From assembly GCA_026014725.1 (NCBI GenBank), contig JAOZHV010000044.1, forward strand, positions 216,272 to 280,271: a stretch of DNA of 64,000 bases, read 5' to 3'. Positions 24,591-33,139 of this stretch are shown here, piece by piece. The notes beneath the pieces were generated by a model, which had not been told where the DNA came from, ran no database searches, and saw nothing but the letters and a program-made list of their open reading frames with translations. Each line of letters starts with the position of its first letter. Position 1 is the first letter of the stretch. This DNA is from Candidatus Bathyarchaeota archaeon (lineage in GTDB: Archaea; Thermoproteota; Bathyarchaeia; Bathyarchaeales; Bathycorpusculaceae). Both the position numbers and the translations under genes were made by a program.

Positions 24591-25514
24591 TTGAAATTCG
24601 GTACATACATGTTTGAAGCAAAGAAAGTTCCAGGCTTCGACTTTGACCTTTTCCGAGTTAAACCAGAAGTAGGCAGACGAATGCCCCCCAAAGCAGACAT
24701 GCACAGCAACATCGCCATCTTCGGAGACAACGTAACAGCACGCCTCCACCCAGACTGGATATCACAATCCGCACTAGGTCCAGCATGGAGAACAAACGAC
24801 AACTTCAACGTACGCTGGGAAGTTCTCTGCGCAACTCAACCAGAACACCGCGCTGAGCAACTTGATTACATCGAAGACGTAGCACGTAAAAGCCAAGGAA
24901 TCTGGCTAAACAGCATCCACTTCGCCGAACACGGACACTGCATATGCCCACGCTGCAAAGAACTCCACGCAAAAAGCGGTCTGAGTTGGTATGAATGGAG
25001 ACGAAAAGAAATCACCGACTACATGGCACAAGTCAGCGATCGCGTACGCAACAAAGCAAAGAAACCACTCTACATCGGTGTCCTCCCAGACCCAGTCACA
25101 AACTATGAGCGCTTCGGCGTAAACTTCGATGATTTAGCACCACTCACCGACGAATTCCTCGTTGTCATGTTCAGCAAAAACTACGCAACACCATGGTACT
25201 GGGAAACCCTCACACGCAACTTCAAAAAACTCTTCAAAGACGTCAAACTGAACGCTGCACTCTACGTTATCGGTCCAGGCGACGACCCCAAAGAAACACC
25301 AACACCAAGCGAACTCTTAACCGTCTCAGTTCGCATGGCAAGAGCAGGCGTAGACGGCCTCTTATACCTCACAGACAAAGCGGCACAGATGGTTGAATTC
25401 CAAAAGAAAGCAATCGCAGAAAAGGACACACGGGAACGCCTAAAGAGCTACGGCGGCAAAGCGGGTCAAGAAGTTCTCGACCTCGTTACAAGCTGGGAAA
25501 AGATCGTAGGATAA
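24591..25514 (+). CDS. Uncharacterised TIM-barrel/glycosidase-like protein
   Basis: A 307-residue cytosolic protein from a TTG at 24591, with no signal peptide. Alternating helix-strand pattern with strands such as GIWLNSIHFAEHG, KKPLYIGVLPDP, DEFLVVMFSKN, LNAALYVIGPG and VDGLLYLT suggests a TIM barrel. HCICPRCKELHAKSGLSWYEW resembles the CxCxxC segment seen after a barrel strand in several glycoside-hydrolase-like families. No catalytic pair is certain, and I cannot name a substrate. It stands alone behind the rio1-KH pair with a 106-base gap and its own likely promoter. Confidence 0.6.
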   Translation: MKFGTYMFEAKKVPGFDFDLFRVKPEVGRRMPPKADMHSNIAIFGDNVTARLHPDWISQSALGPAWRTNDNFNVRWEVLCATQPEHRAEQLDYIEDVARKSQGIWLNSIHFAEHGHCICPRCKELHAKSGLSWYEWRRKEITDYMAQVSDRVRNKAKKPLYIGVLPDPVTNYERFGVNFDDLAPLTDEFLVVMFSKNYATPWYWETLTRNFKKLFKDVKLNAALYVIGPGDDPKETPTPSELLTVSVRMARAGVDGLLYLTDKAAQMVEFQKKAIAEKDTRERLKSYGGKAGQEVLDLVTSWEKIVG

Positions 25515-25587
25515 GCCAAACAAACTATGCTGGCAATACAACCTAATGAGTGGTGAAAAACCACCAAGGTTGCCTTTTTATTATTTT

Positions 25588-26019
25588 TTAATGAATATAA
25601 CCCAAATTTTTGACTTGCGTTTCGTTTATTTCTTTCATTGACTCATATTGTGCTTCAATGAGTATTTTGAGTGCTTCAATGTTCTTCTTTATGTCTTCCA
25701 CTTCACCACTTTTTTGCAAGACCCCAGATTTGACAAGTTGCTCGTTAATTTTCTCAACGGAAACCTCAAGCACTTTAACTTTGAAAGCAAAAATCTGAAG
25801 CGTGTAGAGCAAACTCAACTGAGAATTTAAGCGTTCTAAACGGTACAAATCAAGCATCTGCCCGATGAACGCCTTCATTTTTTGCTCTTGCGTTGCTTCT
25901 GGCAATTTCTGTAACTGCTCATACAATGCTAATTGTTTTGTAGATGATTCTTTGGTTTCATCAACACTTTTTTGTATGCGTTTTGCTAGTTTATCTAGCA
26001 TTTCTAACACTTCATCCAA
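25588..26019 (-). CDS. Coiled-coil protein of unknown function
   Basis: 143 residues, almost entirely helical, with heptad patterns at about 1-75 and 85-135 and no cysteines or membrane segments. It could be a small structural or adaptor protein. A minus-strand neighbour (HEAT-like, 26163-26681) lies 143 bases upstream; they may be separate units. Confidence 0.6.
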   Translation of the reverse strand: MDEVLEMLDKLAKRIQKSVDETKESSTKQLALYEQLQKLPEATQEQKMKAFIGQMLDLYRLERLNSQLSLLYTLQIFAFKVKVLEVSVEKINEQLVKSGVLQKSGEVEDIKKNIEALKILIEAQYESMKEINETQVKNLGYIH

Positions 26020-26162
26020 GCCTTGTTATCCCTCGAACTACCGCTAATTCTGCTTTCAGAAAACTATAAAATCCATTATATATAGCTTAATAACAGCAAA
26101 TTGCCAAATTTTAAGCAACTTCAGAAAATCTTGCCTCGTAGAAAATTTTCTTAATTCAAGTT

Positions 26163-26681
26163 TTATAGATGGCTCTTCCCAATCTCTTTGAGAACATTGG
26201 TTATGTCCCGATTTAAGAGTGACACCTGATTTTCCTTGTACTGAGAAAGCTTCAGCTTGGCTAGACCCTGCTTGATTTCCTGATTGTATTTGCTGGTTGT
26301 TTTCACTATTGTTTGGAGTCCTTGGATGGCCTGGCGGGAAGTTATGAATTTCTCGTCATTACAACAACGAAGGTACTTGCCGATTGCTTTGCTGAACCTG
26401 TCTTGCTTGTCCCAGCGTACGTTTTCTGCAAGAAGCATTATGCCTATGCTTCGCTGATAGGAGTTGTCGCTTGATAATCTTTCTTCCAACACATCCCAAT
26501 AATTGTACACAATTGGTGACTCTTTGGAAAACGCTTGTAAGAGCAGAAATGCGTTGTATCTGATTTTGTCATCCTTTTCAGTTAAAAACGGTATAAGAAA
26601 ATCTACGTCAGCGTTAGTTAATTTTTTGGATACTGCCGAAATTTGCTCCTTGGAGAGGTTTTTTAGTTCATCTAATTCCAT
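26163..26681 (-). CDS. HEAT-repeat-like helical protein
   Basis: 172 residues made of paired amphipathic helices. Segments such as LIPFLTEKDDKIRYNAFLLL and DNSYQRSIGIMLLAENVRWD have the spacing of HEAT/armadillo-type repeats. It probably forms a protein-binding solenoid. The next minus-strand gene upstream encodes a Rieske protein 28 bases away, so they may share a transcript. Confidence 0.6.
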   Translation of the reverse strand: MELDELKNLSKEQISAVSKKLTNADVDFLIPFLTEKDDKIRYNAFLLLQAFSKESPIVYNYWDVLEERLSSDNSYQRSIGIMLLAENVRWDKQDRFSKAIGKYLRCCNDEKFITSRQAIQGLQTIVKTTSKYNQEIKQGLAKLKLSQYKENQVSLLNRDITNVLKEIGKSHL

Positions 26682-26709
26682 GTTTTGTTCGCCACTTTTT
26701 TTGTGTATG

Positions 26710-27033
26710 TTAGAAGTCGTCGAACATTCTCATGAGCACTTGGCCGTTTTCGACTTTGCACTCAAAAGTCATTAACACTATCGATTTATTGCTTTGATAC
26801 TGACCGTTACGTACATCAAAACTCCAACCGTGACAAGGGCAAGTCAAAATGTACCCATTGAGTTTTCCGTTAGCAAGAGAACAGCCCATGTGGGGGCAAC
26901 GACTTGCAACACCATACACTTGTCCATCGCGTTTAATCAGTAGTACGCTTCTGCCCACAACTGTAACTGGCTTAATGGTGCCCTCTTTAACCTCTTCGGC
27001 ACTTATAACAGGGATAAAATCGCTACCACTCAT
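26710..27033 (-). CDS. Rieske-type [2Fe-2S] ferredoxin
   Basis: A 107-residue soluble Rieske domain. The two cluster-binding boxes are CPHMGC (about residue 47) and CPCHGW (about 66), giving two Cys and two His ligands with the usual spacing. There is no transmembrane segment, so it is an electron carrier or oxygenase-type ferredoxin rather than a cytochrome bc subunit. The ATG at 27033 (MSGSDFIPV) is preferred to a start three codons earlier. No oxygenase partner is adjacent. Confidence 0.9.
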   Translation of the reverse strand: MSGSDFIPVISAEEVKEGTIKPVTVVGRSVLLIKRDGQVYGVASRCPHMGCSLANGKLNGYILTCPCHGWSFDVRNGQYQSNKSIVLMTFECKVENGQVLMRMFDDF

Positions 27034-27101
27034 CCAAACCAACCTATTAGGGATTATTATACATGCGATAATTTAAACGCTCATCAATCGTAAATGAATT
27101 T

Positions 27102-27569
27102 TCATTTAGCTCCTTTAGGTGGGCTGTACCAAAGCCGTTTGCCCTCAACAAAAGCTTTAGTTCCATCGCGCTTGATTTTCCGCAGATTCTTTTTGTGAGC
27201 GTCTCCATGGACAGGAACCAGGAACTCTAGCTTTTCACACGTCTCAAAACCAGAACACAGCCAGCAGCCTTCAAAGCCCTTCTCTTGAGCGCATTTCCTG
27301 ATTTTGCAGAACGGTGAACCACCGCCTCCTTTACATCCTTTCTTGCAACGAAACTTTACCATTGCGCCAAGAACTTTGTAGCATTCGTCATAATCCTTAA
27401 AGTCTTTACCGAATCCCCATTGAGATATGAACCCAGCGAATTTATCATATCTTGATTTGCGCAGTTCTTCCCGCAGGTCTCTTGCGAGGTCTGGGATTCG
27501 CCCATTGAACCCATGGCAATCTTCACAACAAAGACCACAATAAGCAAGTAAGCCTTCACGTTTTTCCAC
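27102..27569 (-). CDS. Cysteine-rich DUF3795-like protein
   Basis: About 155 residues with many cysteines: AYCGLCCEDCHGF at the start, CKKGCKGGGGSPFCKIRKCA in the middle and GCWLCSGFETCEKLEF later. The pattern matches the DUF3795 family, proposed to bind zinc or iron-sulfur clusters; function unknown. The frame is open to 27623, but a TATA-like TTTTATAT lies around 27605-27612. GGTGG precedes the GTG at 27569, so the start there (MEKREGLLAYCG) is more likely. Confidence 0.7.
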   Translation of the reverse strand: MEKREGLLAYCGLCCEDCHGFNGRIPDLARDLREELRKSRYDKFAGFISQWGFGKDFKDYDECYKVLGAMVKFRCKKGCKGGGGSPFCKIRKCAQEKGFEGCWLCSGFETCEKLEFLVPVHGDAHKKNLRKIKRDGTKAFVEGKRLWYSPPKGAK

Positions 27570-27780
27570 AGTTACCACCAAAAGATTAGTTTCCAGTTGA
27601 CAGGATATAAAATAATTGTGCACTTAACCATATAAAAAAGGGTTTTCGGGTCTTCTTGTACTAAGTGTCCAGTTTGAGGTTTGAAAAATTTTGGTTTGTT
27701 ATTTGCGGGATTAAAACCTGAAGACGGATAGTAAGCCTTTTAGGTTAAGTAGCGACATGCTAACTGCATTGGTGTTGTTC

Positions 27781-29295
27781 ATGCTGGGCGGTTTATTCGG
27801 TGTCGCATCAAAAAATAGCTGCATTAAAGACTTGTTCTTTGGAACTGACTATAACACTCATTTAGGAACAGAGGTTGGCGGATTAGCCGTACTTGACGGT
27901 GACATCGAAACCATCTCCCACAATATCAGCAACAGCCAATTCAAGTCTCGCTTTGGCAAGTACTATGAAAAACTAAACGGCGAACTAGGCATCGGTGTAA
28001 TTAGCGATACTCAAGAGGAGCAACCGATAAAGTTTGAGTCAAAAATCGGCACCTTCGCTTTATGCACTGTCGGCTTGATAAAAAACCCCCAACAAGTATA
28101 TGCTTCCCTGACCGAGAATGGTGCAACCTTCAAAAAATCCATGCAAAAACATGGAACAAACATCTTAAACCAAACAGAGCTTGTTGGCGAGCTCATCTGC
28201 AGGGGAAACAGTATAGTTGATGGTATACAAAAAATGTACCAAGCCATCGAAGGCACAATCTCGTTGCTTTTGCTCTCAGAACGCGACCGAACTATTTACG
28301 CCGCAGGAGACACTTTTCCCCTCGTTGCAGGCTCAAAAGAGGGCAGTTGGGTTGTTGCTTCTGAAACCACAGCCTTTCCAAACCTAGGATACCATATCGA
28401 CAAATTCCTTGATTACCGCGAAATCATTGCATTTGGGCAAAACGGCTTCGTAACCCGAATTAACACACAAGGAAAAAAGAAGTATTGCCCATTCCTGCAC
28501 ATCTACTCTGGTTTTCCAGCCTCAGATTTCTATGGCATAAACTCAGAAATTGTGCGAGAACGTTGCGGCGGCTTCTTAGCGGAGAACGACAACATTAAAG
28601 CAGACTTGGTTTTAGGAATCGCTGATTCAGGCCTACCGCATTCAGTTGGGTACGCCAAAAGAAAAATCGAGTTAACCAAGGAAACTGCCAAAAAAGCACT
28701 CGCAGATTTGAATGCTGGAAAGATAAGCCAAGAGGAATGCGAGAAGAAAATCAACGATGCAATGGATTTGATGGCTCCGCTTCGCCGTCCACTCGTAAAA
28801 TACACTCCTGGCTGGGGCAGAAGCTACATTCCTCCTGTTCAGGAAAAACGTGAACTTGTTGCCCAATACAAGCAGGTACCGAATCCTCAGATGATTCGCG
28901 GAAAAAGCATTATTTTAGTTGATGACTCAATTAGGCGGGGGACTCAACTTCGCAATCTTTTACGCGAGAAGATTTTGCCCTTTGAGCCAAAAGAAATCCA
29001 TGGACGCATAGCTTCGCCGCCTCAATTCCACCCGTGCATTTATGACCTTGCAACTAAACATAGCGACCTTGCCACTTACAGGAAAACTGAGGAGATAAAG
29101 CCAGGAACTAACCCCGTCGTCTCAGAACGCAGTGATTATGAGACAATGGTTGAGTCAATTAGGAAACGGATAGGGTTCACGACACTGCGCTTCTTAACGA
29201 TTGAGGAAATGGTTAAGGCAGTGATTGAAGCACCGAACAATAAGGGGCTCAAAAAAGAAGATTTATGTTTATACTGTTGGACTGGCTGTTTCTAA
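27781..29295 (+). CDS. PurF-like amidophosphoribosyltransferase homologue without the catalytic N-terminal cysteine
   Basis: A 504-residue protein with the two PurF domains: class II glutamine-amidotransferase fold (about 1-230) and phosphoribosyltransferase (about 255-470). The PRPP loop is IILVDDSIRRGTQLR, and VLGIADSGLPHSVGYA corresponds to PurF VPDSG. True PurF begins, after processing, with Cys-Gly that hydrolyses glutamine. Here the equivalent opening is MLGGLFGVAS, with Gly instead of Cys. Other hallmarks (HLGTEVGGLAV, CTVGLI) are retained. The ATG at 27781 has GGTG 6 bases upstream; an in-frame ATG at 27757 would add eight hydrophobic residues. I recall such Gly-Gly-x-Phe-Gly PurF paralogues in other lineages; function is unknown. 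No pur genes adjoin. Confidence 0.8.
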   Translation: MLGGLFGVASKNSCIKDLFFGTDYNTHLGTEVGGLAVLDGDIETISHNISNSQFKSRFGKYYEKLNGELGIGVISDTQEEQPIKFESKIGTFALCTVGLIKNPQQVYASLTENGATFKKSMQKHGTNILNQTELVGELICRGNSIVDGIQKMYQAIEGTISLLLLSERDRTIYAAGDTFPLVAGSKEGSWVVASETTAFPNLGYHIDKFLDYREIIAFGQNGFVTRINTQGKKKYCPFLHIYSGFPASDFYGINSEIVRERCGGFLAENDNIKADLVLGIADSGLPHSVGYAKRKIELTKETAKKALADLNAGKISQEECEKKINDAMDLMAPLRRPLVKYTPGWGRSYIPPVQEKRELVAQYKQVPNPQMIRGKSIILVDDSIRRGTQLRNLLREKILPFEPKEIHGRIASPPQFHPCIYDLATKHSDLATYRKTEEIKPGTNPVVSERSDYETMVESIRKRIGFTTLRFLTIEEMVKAVIEAPNNKGLKKEDLCLYCWTGCF

Positions 29296-29458
29296 GGTTT
29301 CTTGCTTGAGCAGTAACCCTCTTGACATTATTGACTTGGTTTCCTTATGTAAATTATCATTCAAAAATTTAGTCAAACTTTCTTGACTAACCATTGATTT
29401 GGCTTGCTCAAAGTTTCTTGACGAAAAACGCTTTAAGGCTGCAATCGCCCGCCATTGA

Positions 29459-30706
29459 TTGATAGATATGAAAGCCTTCGCTGCTCTAATCATGGCAACC
29501 CTCATAGTTACAGTTCCACTTGTTGCCCTGTCAACTTTTGCTTATGCTACGCCTTCGGTAGGAGTCAAAGAAGGTGACTGGATTGAGTACAACGTTAACG
29601 TGAGTGGCGTTGGGACTCCTCCTCCAACACACGATGTCAGATGGTTTAAGATAGAAGTGCTGTCCGTTGAGAGCACAGCGTTCTCAGTGAATCTAACTTC
29701 TAGGTATGCTAACGGAACATTAGGCAATGCTATTTGGAAGTTTAACTTTACTGAAGGCAATGTTGGCGGATGGATAATCATTCCCTCCAACCTTAGTCCA
29801 GGAGACACGTTTTACGATTCTTCAATACACAACAAAAAACCTGTTAACGTAACCATCCAAAGCCAAGAACAAAAAACAGTGTTAGGGGCTATCCGAACTG
29901 TAACATATGGCAACGACTCGTTTAGACACAAAGAATGGGATAAAGCCACTGGCGTGTTTGTTGCCTCCTCTGAAGTCTATAGAAACATTACAAACAAGGA
30001 TGGCTGGTACATTGAGGACTTGACGGTCACAATAGAAGCAATTGCCACTAACATGTGGAGCCCTCAGATTCAGGTATTAAATCAGACTTTGTTCTACTTG
30101 GTAGTTGCGTTGAGTGTAGTTGTAGCAGTGCTGGCGTCCTCCACGCTGTTTCTATTTGTAAGAGGCAAAAATCTGAGAAGACCAGCGTTGCGTCGCCCTT
30201 CACAAGGCAAAATTGCACTAATAACCATTCTCACGGTGGTTTTGGCAGAAATTTTGAGTATACTTTTCTTTCCTTTTTATCACGTTGGTTTGACTATAGC
30301 CGAAATTAACCTTATCATGCAAACCATTTGGACAGCGCTAGTTATACTGAGCATGTGGTTTAGGCTGAGAGGCAACTACTTTGTCCATCAAATAATAATG
30401 TTGATAGTGGTCTGCGCATGGATAGTTGGCTTCTCTTCAGTGTTGCTTATGGATCCCTTCAGCGGCAGTTCCTCAGAAACATTTGCCAGTACACCTTTGC
30501 GGTTGGTGATGAACAGTTTACACGCTATCTTTTCGGTTCCAGCATTAGTTTTTTCGGCATGGCTTGTGGCGCTTTGGCGTCCGCAGTCAACAACGTTTGC
30601 GGTTAAAAGCAGAAAAATAGCGCTATTAACAATCGCTTTTTGGATACCGTCGTATGTGGTGGGCGTTTTGGATTTTATGGTTCTTCACACAACCATTTTT
30701 GGATGA
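29459..30706 (+). CDS. Membrane protein with N-terminal extracytoplasmic domain
   Basis: 415 residues not matching a family I can name. Residues about 5-28 are a signal peptide or first membrane helix (ALIMATLIVTVPLVALSTFA). Residues 35-195 form a beta-rich outside domain with several Asn-x-Ser/Thr sites. The C-terminal half has about five hydrophobic helices (about 200-225, 245-270, 275-295, 305-325, 345-400) separated by Arg/Lys-rich loops. The start is ATG at 29468, or the TTG at 29459 (MIDMKAF). Confidence 0.65.
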   Translation: MIDMKAFAALIMATLIVTVPLVALSTFAYATPSVGVKEGDWIEYNVNVSGVGTPPPTHDVRWFKIEVLSVESTAFSVNLTSRYANGTLGNAIWKFNFTEGNVGGWIIIPSNLSPGDTFYDSSIHNKKPVNVTIQSQEQKTVLGAIRTVTYGNDSFRHKEWDKATGVFVASSEVYRNITNKDGWYIEDLTVTIEAIATNMWSPQIQVLNQTLFYLVVALSVVVAVLASSTLFLFVRGKNLRRPALRRPSQGKIALITILTVVLAEILSILFFPFYHVGLTIAEINLIMQTIWTALVILSMWFRLRGNYFVHQIIMLIVVCAWIVGFSSVLLMDPFSGSSSETFASTPLRLVMNSLHAIFSVPALVFSAWLVALWRPQSTTFAVKSRKIALLTIAFWIPSYVVGVLDFMVLHTTIFG

Positions 30707-30732
30707 ACCATTTTTTTAGTCTTTGCTGTTTT

Positions 30733-30845
30733 TTCTAGTAGTTGTTGTGAGTGCCCCTCCCCCTTACAACAACAATCAGCGGGTTGTGGGAAACGTTGCT
30801 TTTTGGCATCAGATTGAGAGGTGGATTGCTTGCTGGTTGTGGACG
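30733..30845. repeat. Dispersed repeat, copy A
   Basis: About 113 bases that match 61075-61191 along their whole length with scattered substitutions and small indels. Both begin TTCTAGTAGTTGTTG and end near GTCGTGGACG/GTTGTGGACG. The first 40 bases can form a hairpin: GTTGTTGTGAG pairs with CTTACAACAAC around a C-rich loop. It sits in a gap between convergent genes. Function unknown; structured RNA or mobile-element remnant are both possible. Confidence 0.6.
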
Positions 30846-30906
30846 TTGCCACAAGTAGAAACGCCTATTAATCTTCCAGAAAGCAAGTTCACGTTATCGC
30901 GGTAAG

Positions 30907-31320
30907 CTATGAGTGTGAAGTGGTTTCTTTTTTGGTATGCCCAGCGAAACTTGCGAGTAACAATCGTCTTTCAGTTACTAATCCAAGGATGCTCTTGCCT
31001 TTAACAACGATGAGTCTTCTTATGTTGTTATCCTTCATAATTTTGAGTGCATCTTGAATCGTTCTATCATAGTGTATAGTGATTACAGGCGAAGTCATTA
31101 TGTCCTGAGCGACTAAACCGTATAGGTCTCTTTTTCCAAGAGAAACCCGCTCTATTATGTCTCTTTCAGTCACAATGCCTAAGACTTCAAAATCTCTGGT
31201 TACTATAACAGCACCTATGTTCTGCTTAGTCATTATTGAGGCAATCTCAGTGACAGGCGTTGAGGCACTAACTGACGGAACGGACAGCCTAGCTATTGAA
31301 CCAACAATCTGATTAGACAA
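30907..31320 (-). CDS. Two-CBS-domain protein
   Basis: About 138 residues with a tandem CBS pair, a Bateman module that typically binds adenine nucleotides. CBS1 covers VPSVSASTPVTEIASIMTKQ to VTERDIIERV; CBS2 covers DIMTSPVITIHYDRTIQDAL to GLVTERRLL. No other domain is attached, so it probably senses energy state and acts on an unknown partner. The open frame extends to 31401, but a TATA-like GAATATATCC lies about 25-30 bases before the TTG at 31320. That TTG gives the normal length for this class. Confidence 0.85.
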   Translation of the reverse strand: MSNQIVGSIARLSVPSVSASTPVTEIASIMTKQNIGAVIVTRDFEVLGIVTERDIIERVSLGKRDLYGLVAQDIMTSPVITIHYDRTIQDALKIMKDNNIRRLIVVKGKSILGLVTERRLLLASFAGHTKKETTSHS

Positions 31321-31427
31321 TTCAGTAGCTTCCCTTATTTCCTTACTATGGATATATTCTCTTTGGCGCTTAATTAGTGTGAGGGCGCACCAAAAAATCA
31401 AACTCTTGTAATACTAAACCATTCTAA

Positions 31428-31460
31428 TGGACCGGCGATTTTAACCCCCACCCCCCGACA
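31428..31460 (-). other. Degenerate tRNA-3'-end-like sequence
   Basis: TGGACCGGCGATTTTAACCC on the plus strand is an imperfect copy of the 3' end of the tRNA-Ala gene at 36353-36426 (T arm plus discriminator, read on the minus strand). The T stem is broken and no acceptor partner or anticodon arm is present. It is weaker than the two other remnants. Confidence 0.35.
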
Positions 31461-31649
31461 AGCTCGAGGTCCCGCTCGAAAGCACCTCTTTTCTTTGTGA
31501 AGATTACTAAAAGCGAAACACAATGGAACAAGCAGCCGCCAAATACTTTATTATTACCGCATTATTCTCCATAGCAATCATTAATGGCTGGTATTATAAT
31601 GAAGTCACCATTCCTAAAGGAGGCTTAAATCACGGAATTCTTTGAACTT

Positions 31650-32393
31650 ATGAGCATCTCACACCGCTATATGGAGATACTCAACCCCTCTACACCCGAA
31701 AAAATTATCAAACTCGGCAAACTGCTCAAGTTAAAAAAAGGCAGTCGGGTTATCGACTTCGGTTGTGGTTGCGCTGAATCGCTCATTCTCTGGGCTGAGG
31801 AATTCGGTATCACCGGTATTGGCATAGATATATCCAAAGATTTCTGCGACCGAGCCAGAGATAAGCTGGCCAAGAGAGGGCTGTGGGACCAAATCGAAAT
31901 CGTATGCTCTCCCGCGGCTGACTACGTGTTCAAAGAGGAGGTCTTCGATGCCGCAACATGCCTTGGGGCAACTTTTGCTTTTGGCGGCTTCCAACATACA
32001 ATCCAGGCGATGAAGCGGACTGTGCATCAGAATGGACGCCTCGGCATCGGTGAAACTCACTGGCTTAGCAATCAAGTACATCCGCAATATGCCCAAAAAC
32101 AGACAACTACCCACACGGAACCAGAACTGGCTCAATTTACCCGAAATGAAGGATATGAACTCGAAGGCATCATCCGTTCCAGCCGTGACGACTGGGACAG
32201 GTACATTTCGGATAGTTGGTATGGACTGATACGTTGGCTTGAAGAAAACCCCAACCACCCTGATTATGCACAGGTATTCAAATACTTCCGCACCGACCAA
32301 GATGATTATTTACAGTTCCAAAGTCAATATATGGGCTGGGCTATGTACTGCCTCGCCCCACTGAAAGCTCATCTGCCAAGCAGTCAATTATAA
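31650..32393 (+). CDS. Class I SAM-dependent methyltransferase
   Basis: A 247-residue methyltransferase. Motif I is VIDFGCGCAES (about residue 37), followed by the acidic GIGIDISKDF strand end, a motif II region (DAATCLGATFAFGG) and motif III-like (HQNGRLGIGE). The C-terminal 90 residues (SSRDDWDRYISDSWYGLIRW) are aromatic-rich and may form the substrate cover; the substrate is unknown. The ATG at 31650 lacks a near ribosome site, yet AAAGGAGG is at 31616-31623 and the frame is open back to an ATC at 31629, 5 bases after that site. It lies inside the decayed tRNA-flanked zone, and its high cysteine/tryptophan content hints at acquisition. Confidence 0.85.
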   Translation: MSISHRYMEILNPSTPEKIIKLGKLLKLKKGSRVIDFGCGCAESLILWAEEFGITGIGIDISKDFCDRARDKLAKRGLWDQIEIVCSPAADYVFKEEVFDAATCLGATFAFGGFQHTIQAMKRTVHQNGRLGIGETHWLSNQVHPQYAQKQTTTHTEPELAQFTRNEGYELEGIIRSSRDDWDRYISDSWYGLIRWLEENPNHPDYAQVFKYFRTDQDDYLQFQSQYMGWAMYCLAPLKAHLPSSQL

Positions 32394-32450
32394 AATATGA
32401 AATTTGATTCTTATGAGCCACCTTTTAATTGTTCCGAAAAAGAAAGTTCT

Positions 32451-32484
32451 GGTGGACCGGGGGATTTGAACCCTGACCTCTTGC
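32451..32484 (-). other. tRNA-Ala 3'-end remnant
   Basis: On the plus strand this reads TGGTGGACCGGGGGATTTG, then AACCCTGACCTCTTG. It matches tRNA-Ala (36353-36386) through the T arm, variable loop and anticodon-stem edge. It has two bases missing in the T-stem/acceptor junction and one more change. A CCA is encoded after the discriminator. The 5' half of a tRNA is absent, so this is a partial copy, as left by tRNA-targeted integration. Confidence 0.55.
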
Positions 32485-32572
32485 GACAAAACCAAATGCT
32501 CATATGGTTCGGATAAATCTAAAGTTACGTTCCTTTAACGAAGGCAAGCACTGGTGTAAAATGCATGTTTTT

Positions 32573-32962
32573 CTATTCCTTTACATTTTTACTTTTCTTA
32601 TACTGTTGTTCCATAAATTGCACATATTGTTTGAAGGACAATTTTGGGGTGATCCATTCACAAATTGACTCGCCGCATGTTTTCTTAACGTGAAAAAAAA
32701 GTTTTTCCCTGCATAGAATTTCCATTTGTGCAGCGCCTGATTTTAGCAGGTCTTCGAGGGCTTTTGAAAAGTCTTCGATTCGTTGCGGAATCCCTTTTTT
32801 GTCAATGTGATATTTGCTATTGAGGTAAGAGTAGATTGCTGTTTTTGGCTTTTCTCCAAGTGTTGAGAGGGCTTCATCAATTGCTTTAACGGCTAGGCTG
32901 TCGAAGTCTTCAAAAACTGTGTTTTCTGATTGTTTTTTATTTTCCGCTGGTTCGCTAATCAT
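32573..32962 (-). CDS. Hypothetical helical protein
   Basis: About 129 residues, acidic then basic, with no recognised family. The core LAVKAIDEALSTLGEKPKTA and IYSYLNSKYHIDKKGIPQRI looks like a small all-helical domain. Two cysteines flank KKTCGESICEW. The ATG at 32962 is chosen because GGTGA lies 5-7 bases upstream; an ATG five codons earlier lacks a site. Confidence 0.6.
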   Translation of the reverse strand: MISEPAENKKQSENTVFEDFDSLAVKAIDEALSTLGEKPKTAIYSYLNSKYHIDKKGIPQRIEDFSKALEDLLKSGAAQMEILCREKLFFHVKKTCGESICEWITPKLSFKQYVQFMEQQYKKSKNVKE

Positions 32963-33139
32963 TTGGTCACCTTTCAATTTAAAGCGTTATTGCCATAGTT
33001 TTTGGTTTATAAGCTGTTGTTGGTGGAAATTCTTCCACTTGAAAGACGCTTACAGAGAACACTTTATATATCACACATCTTATGTCTAACGAAACACTAC
33101 ATCTCTGTTTAACCTGTGCCCCGGGAGAGTAAAACCACA

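Noticed and set aside
29269-29505. A 78-codon minus-strand frame between the PurF-like and membrane-protein genes
   Set aside because: It overlaps both neighbours, has no ribosome site and no recognisable domain. Its middle could be a decayed gene, but support is too weak.
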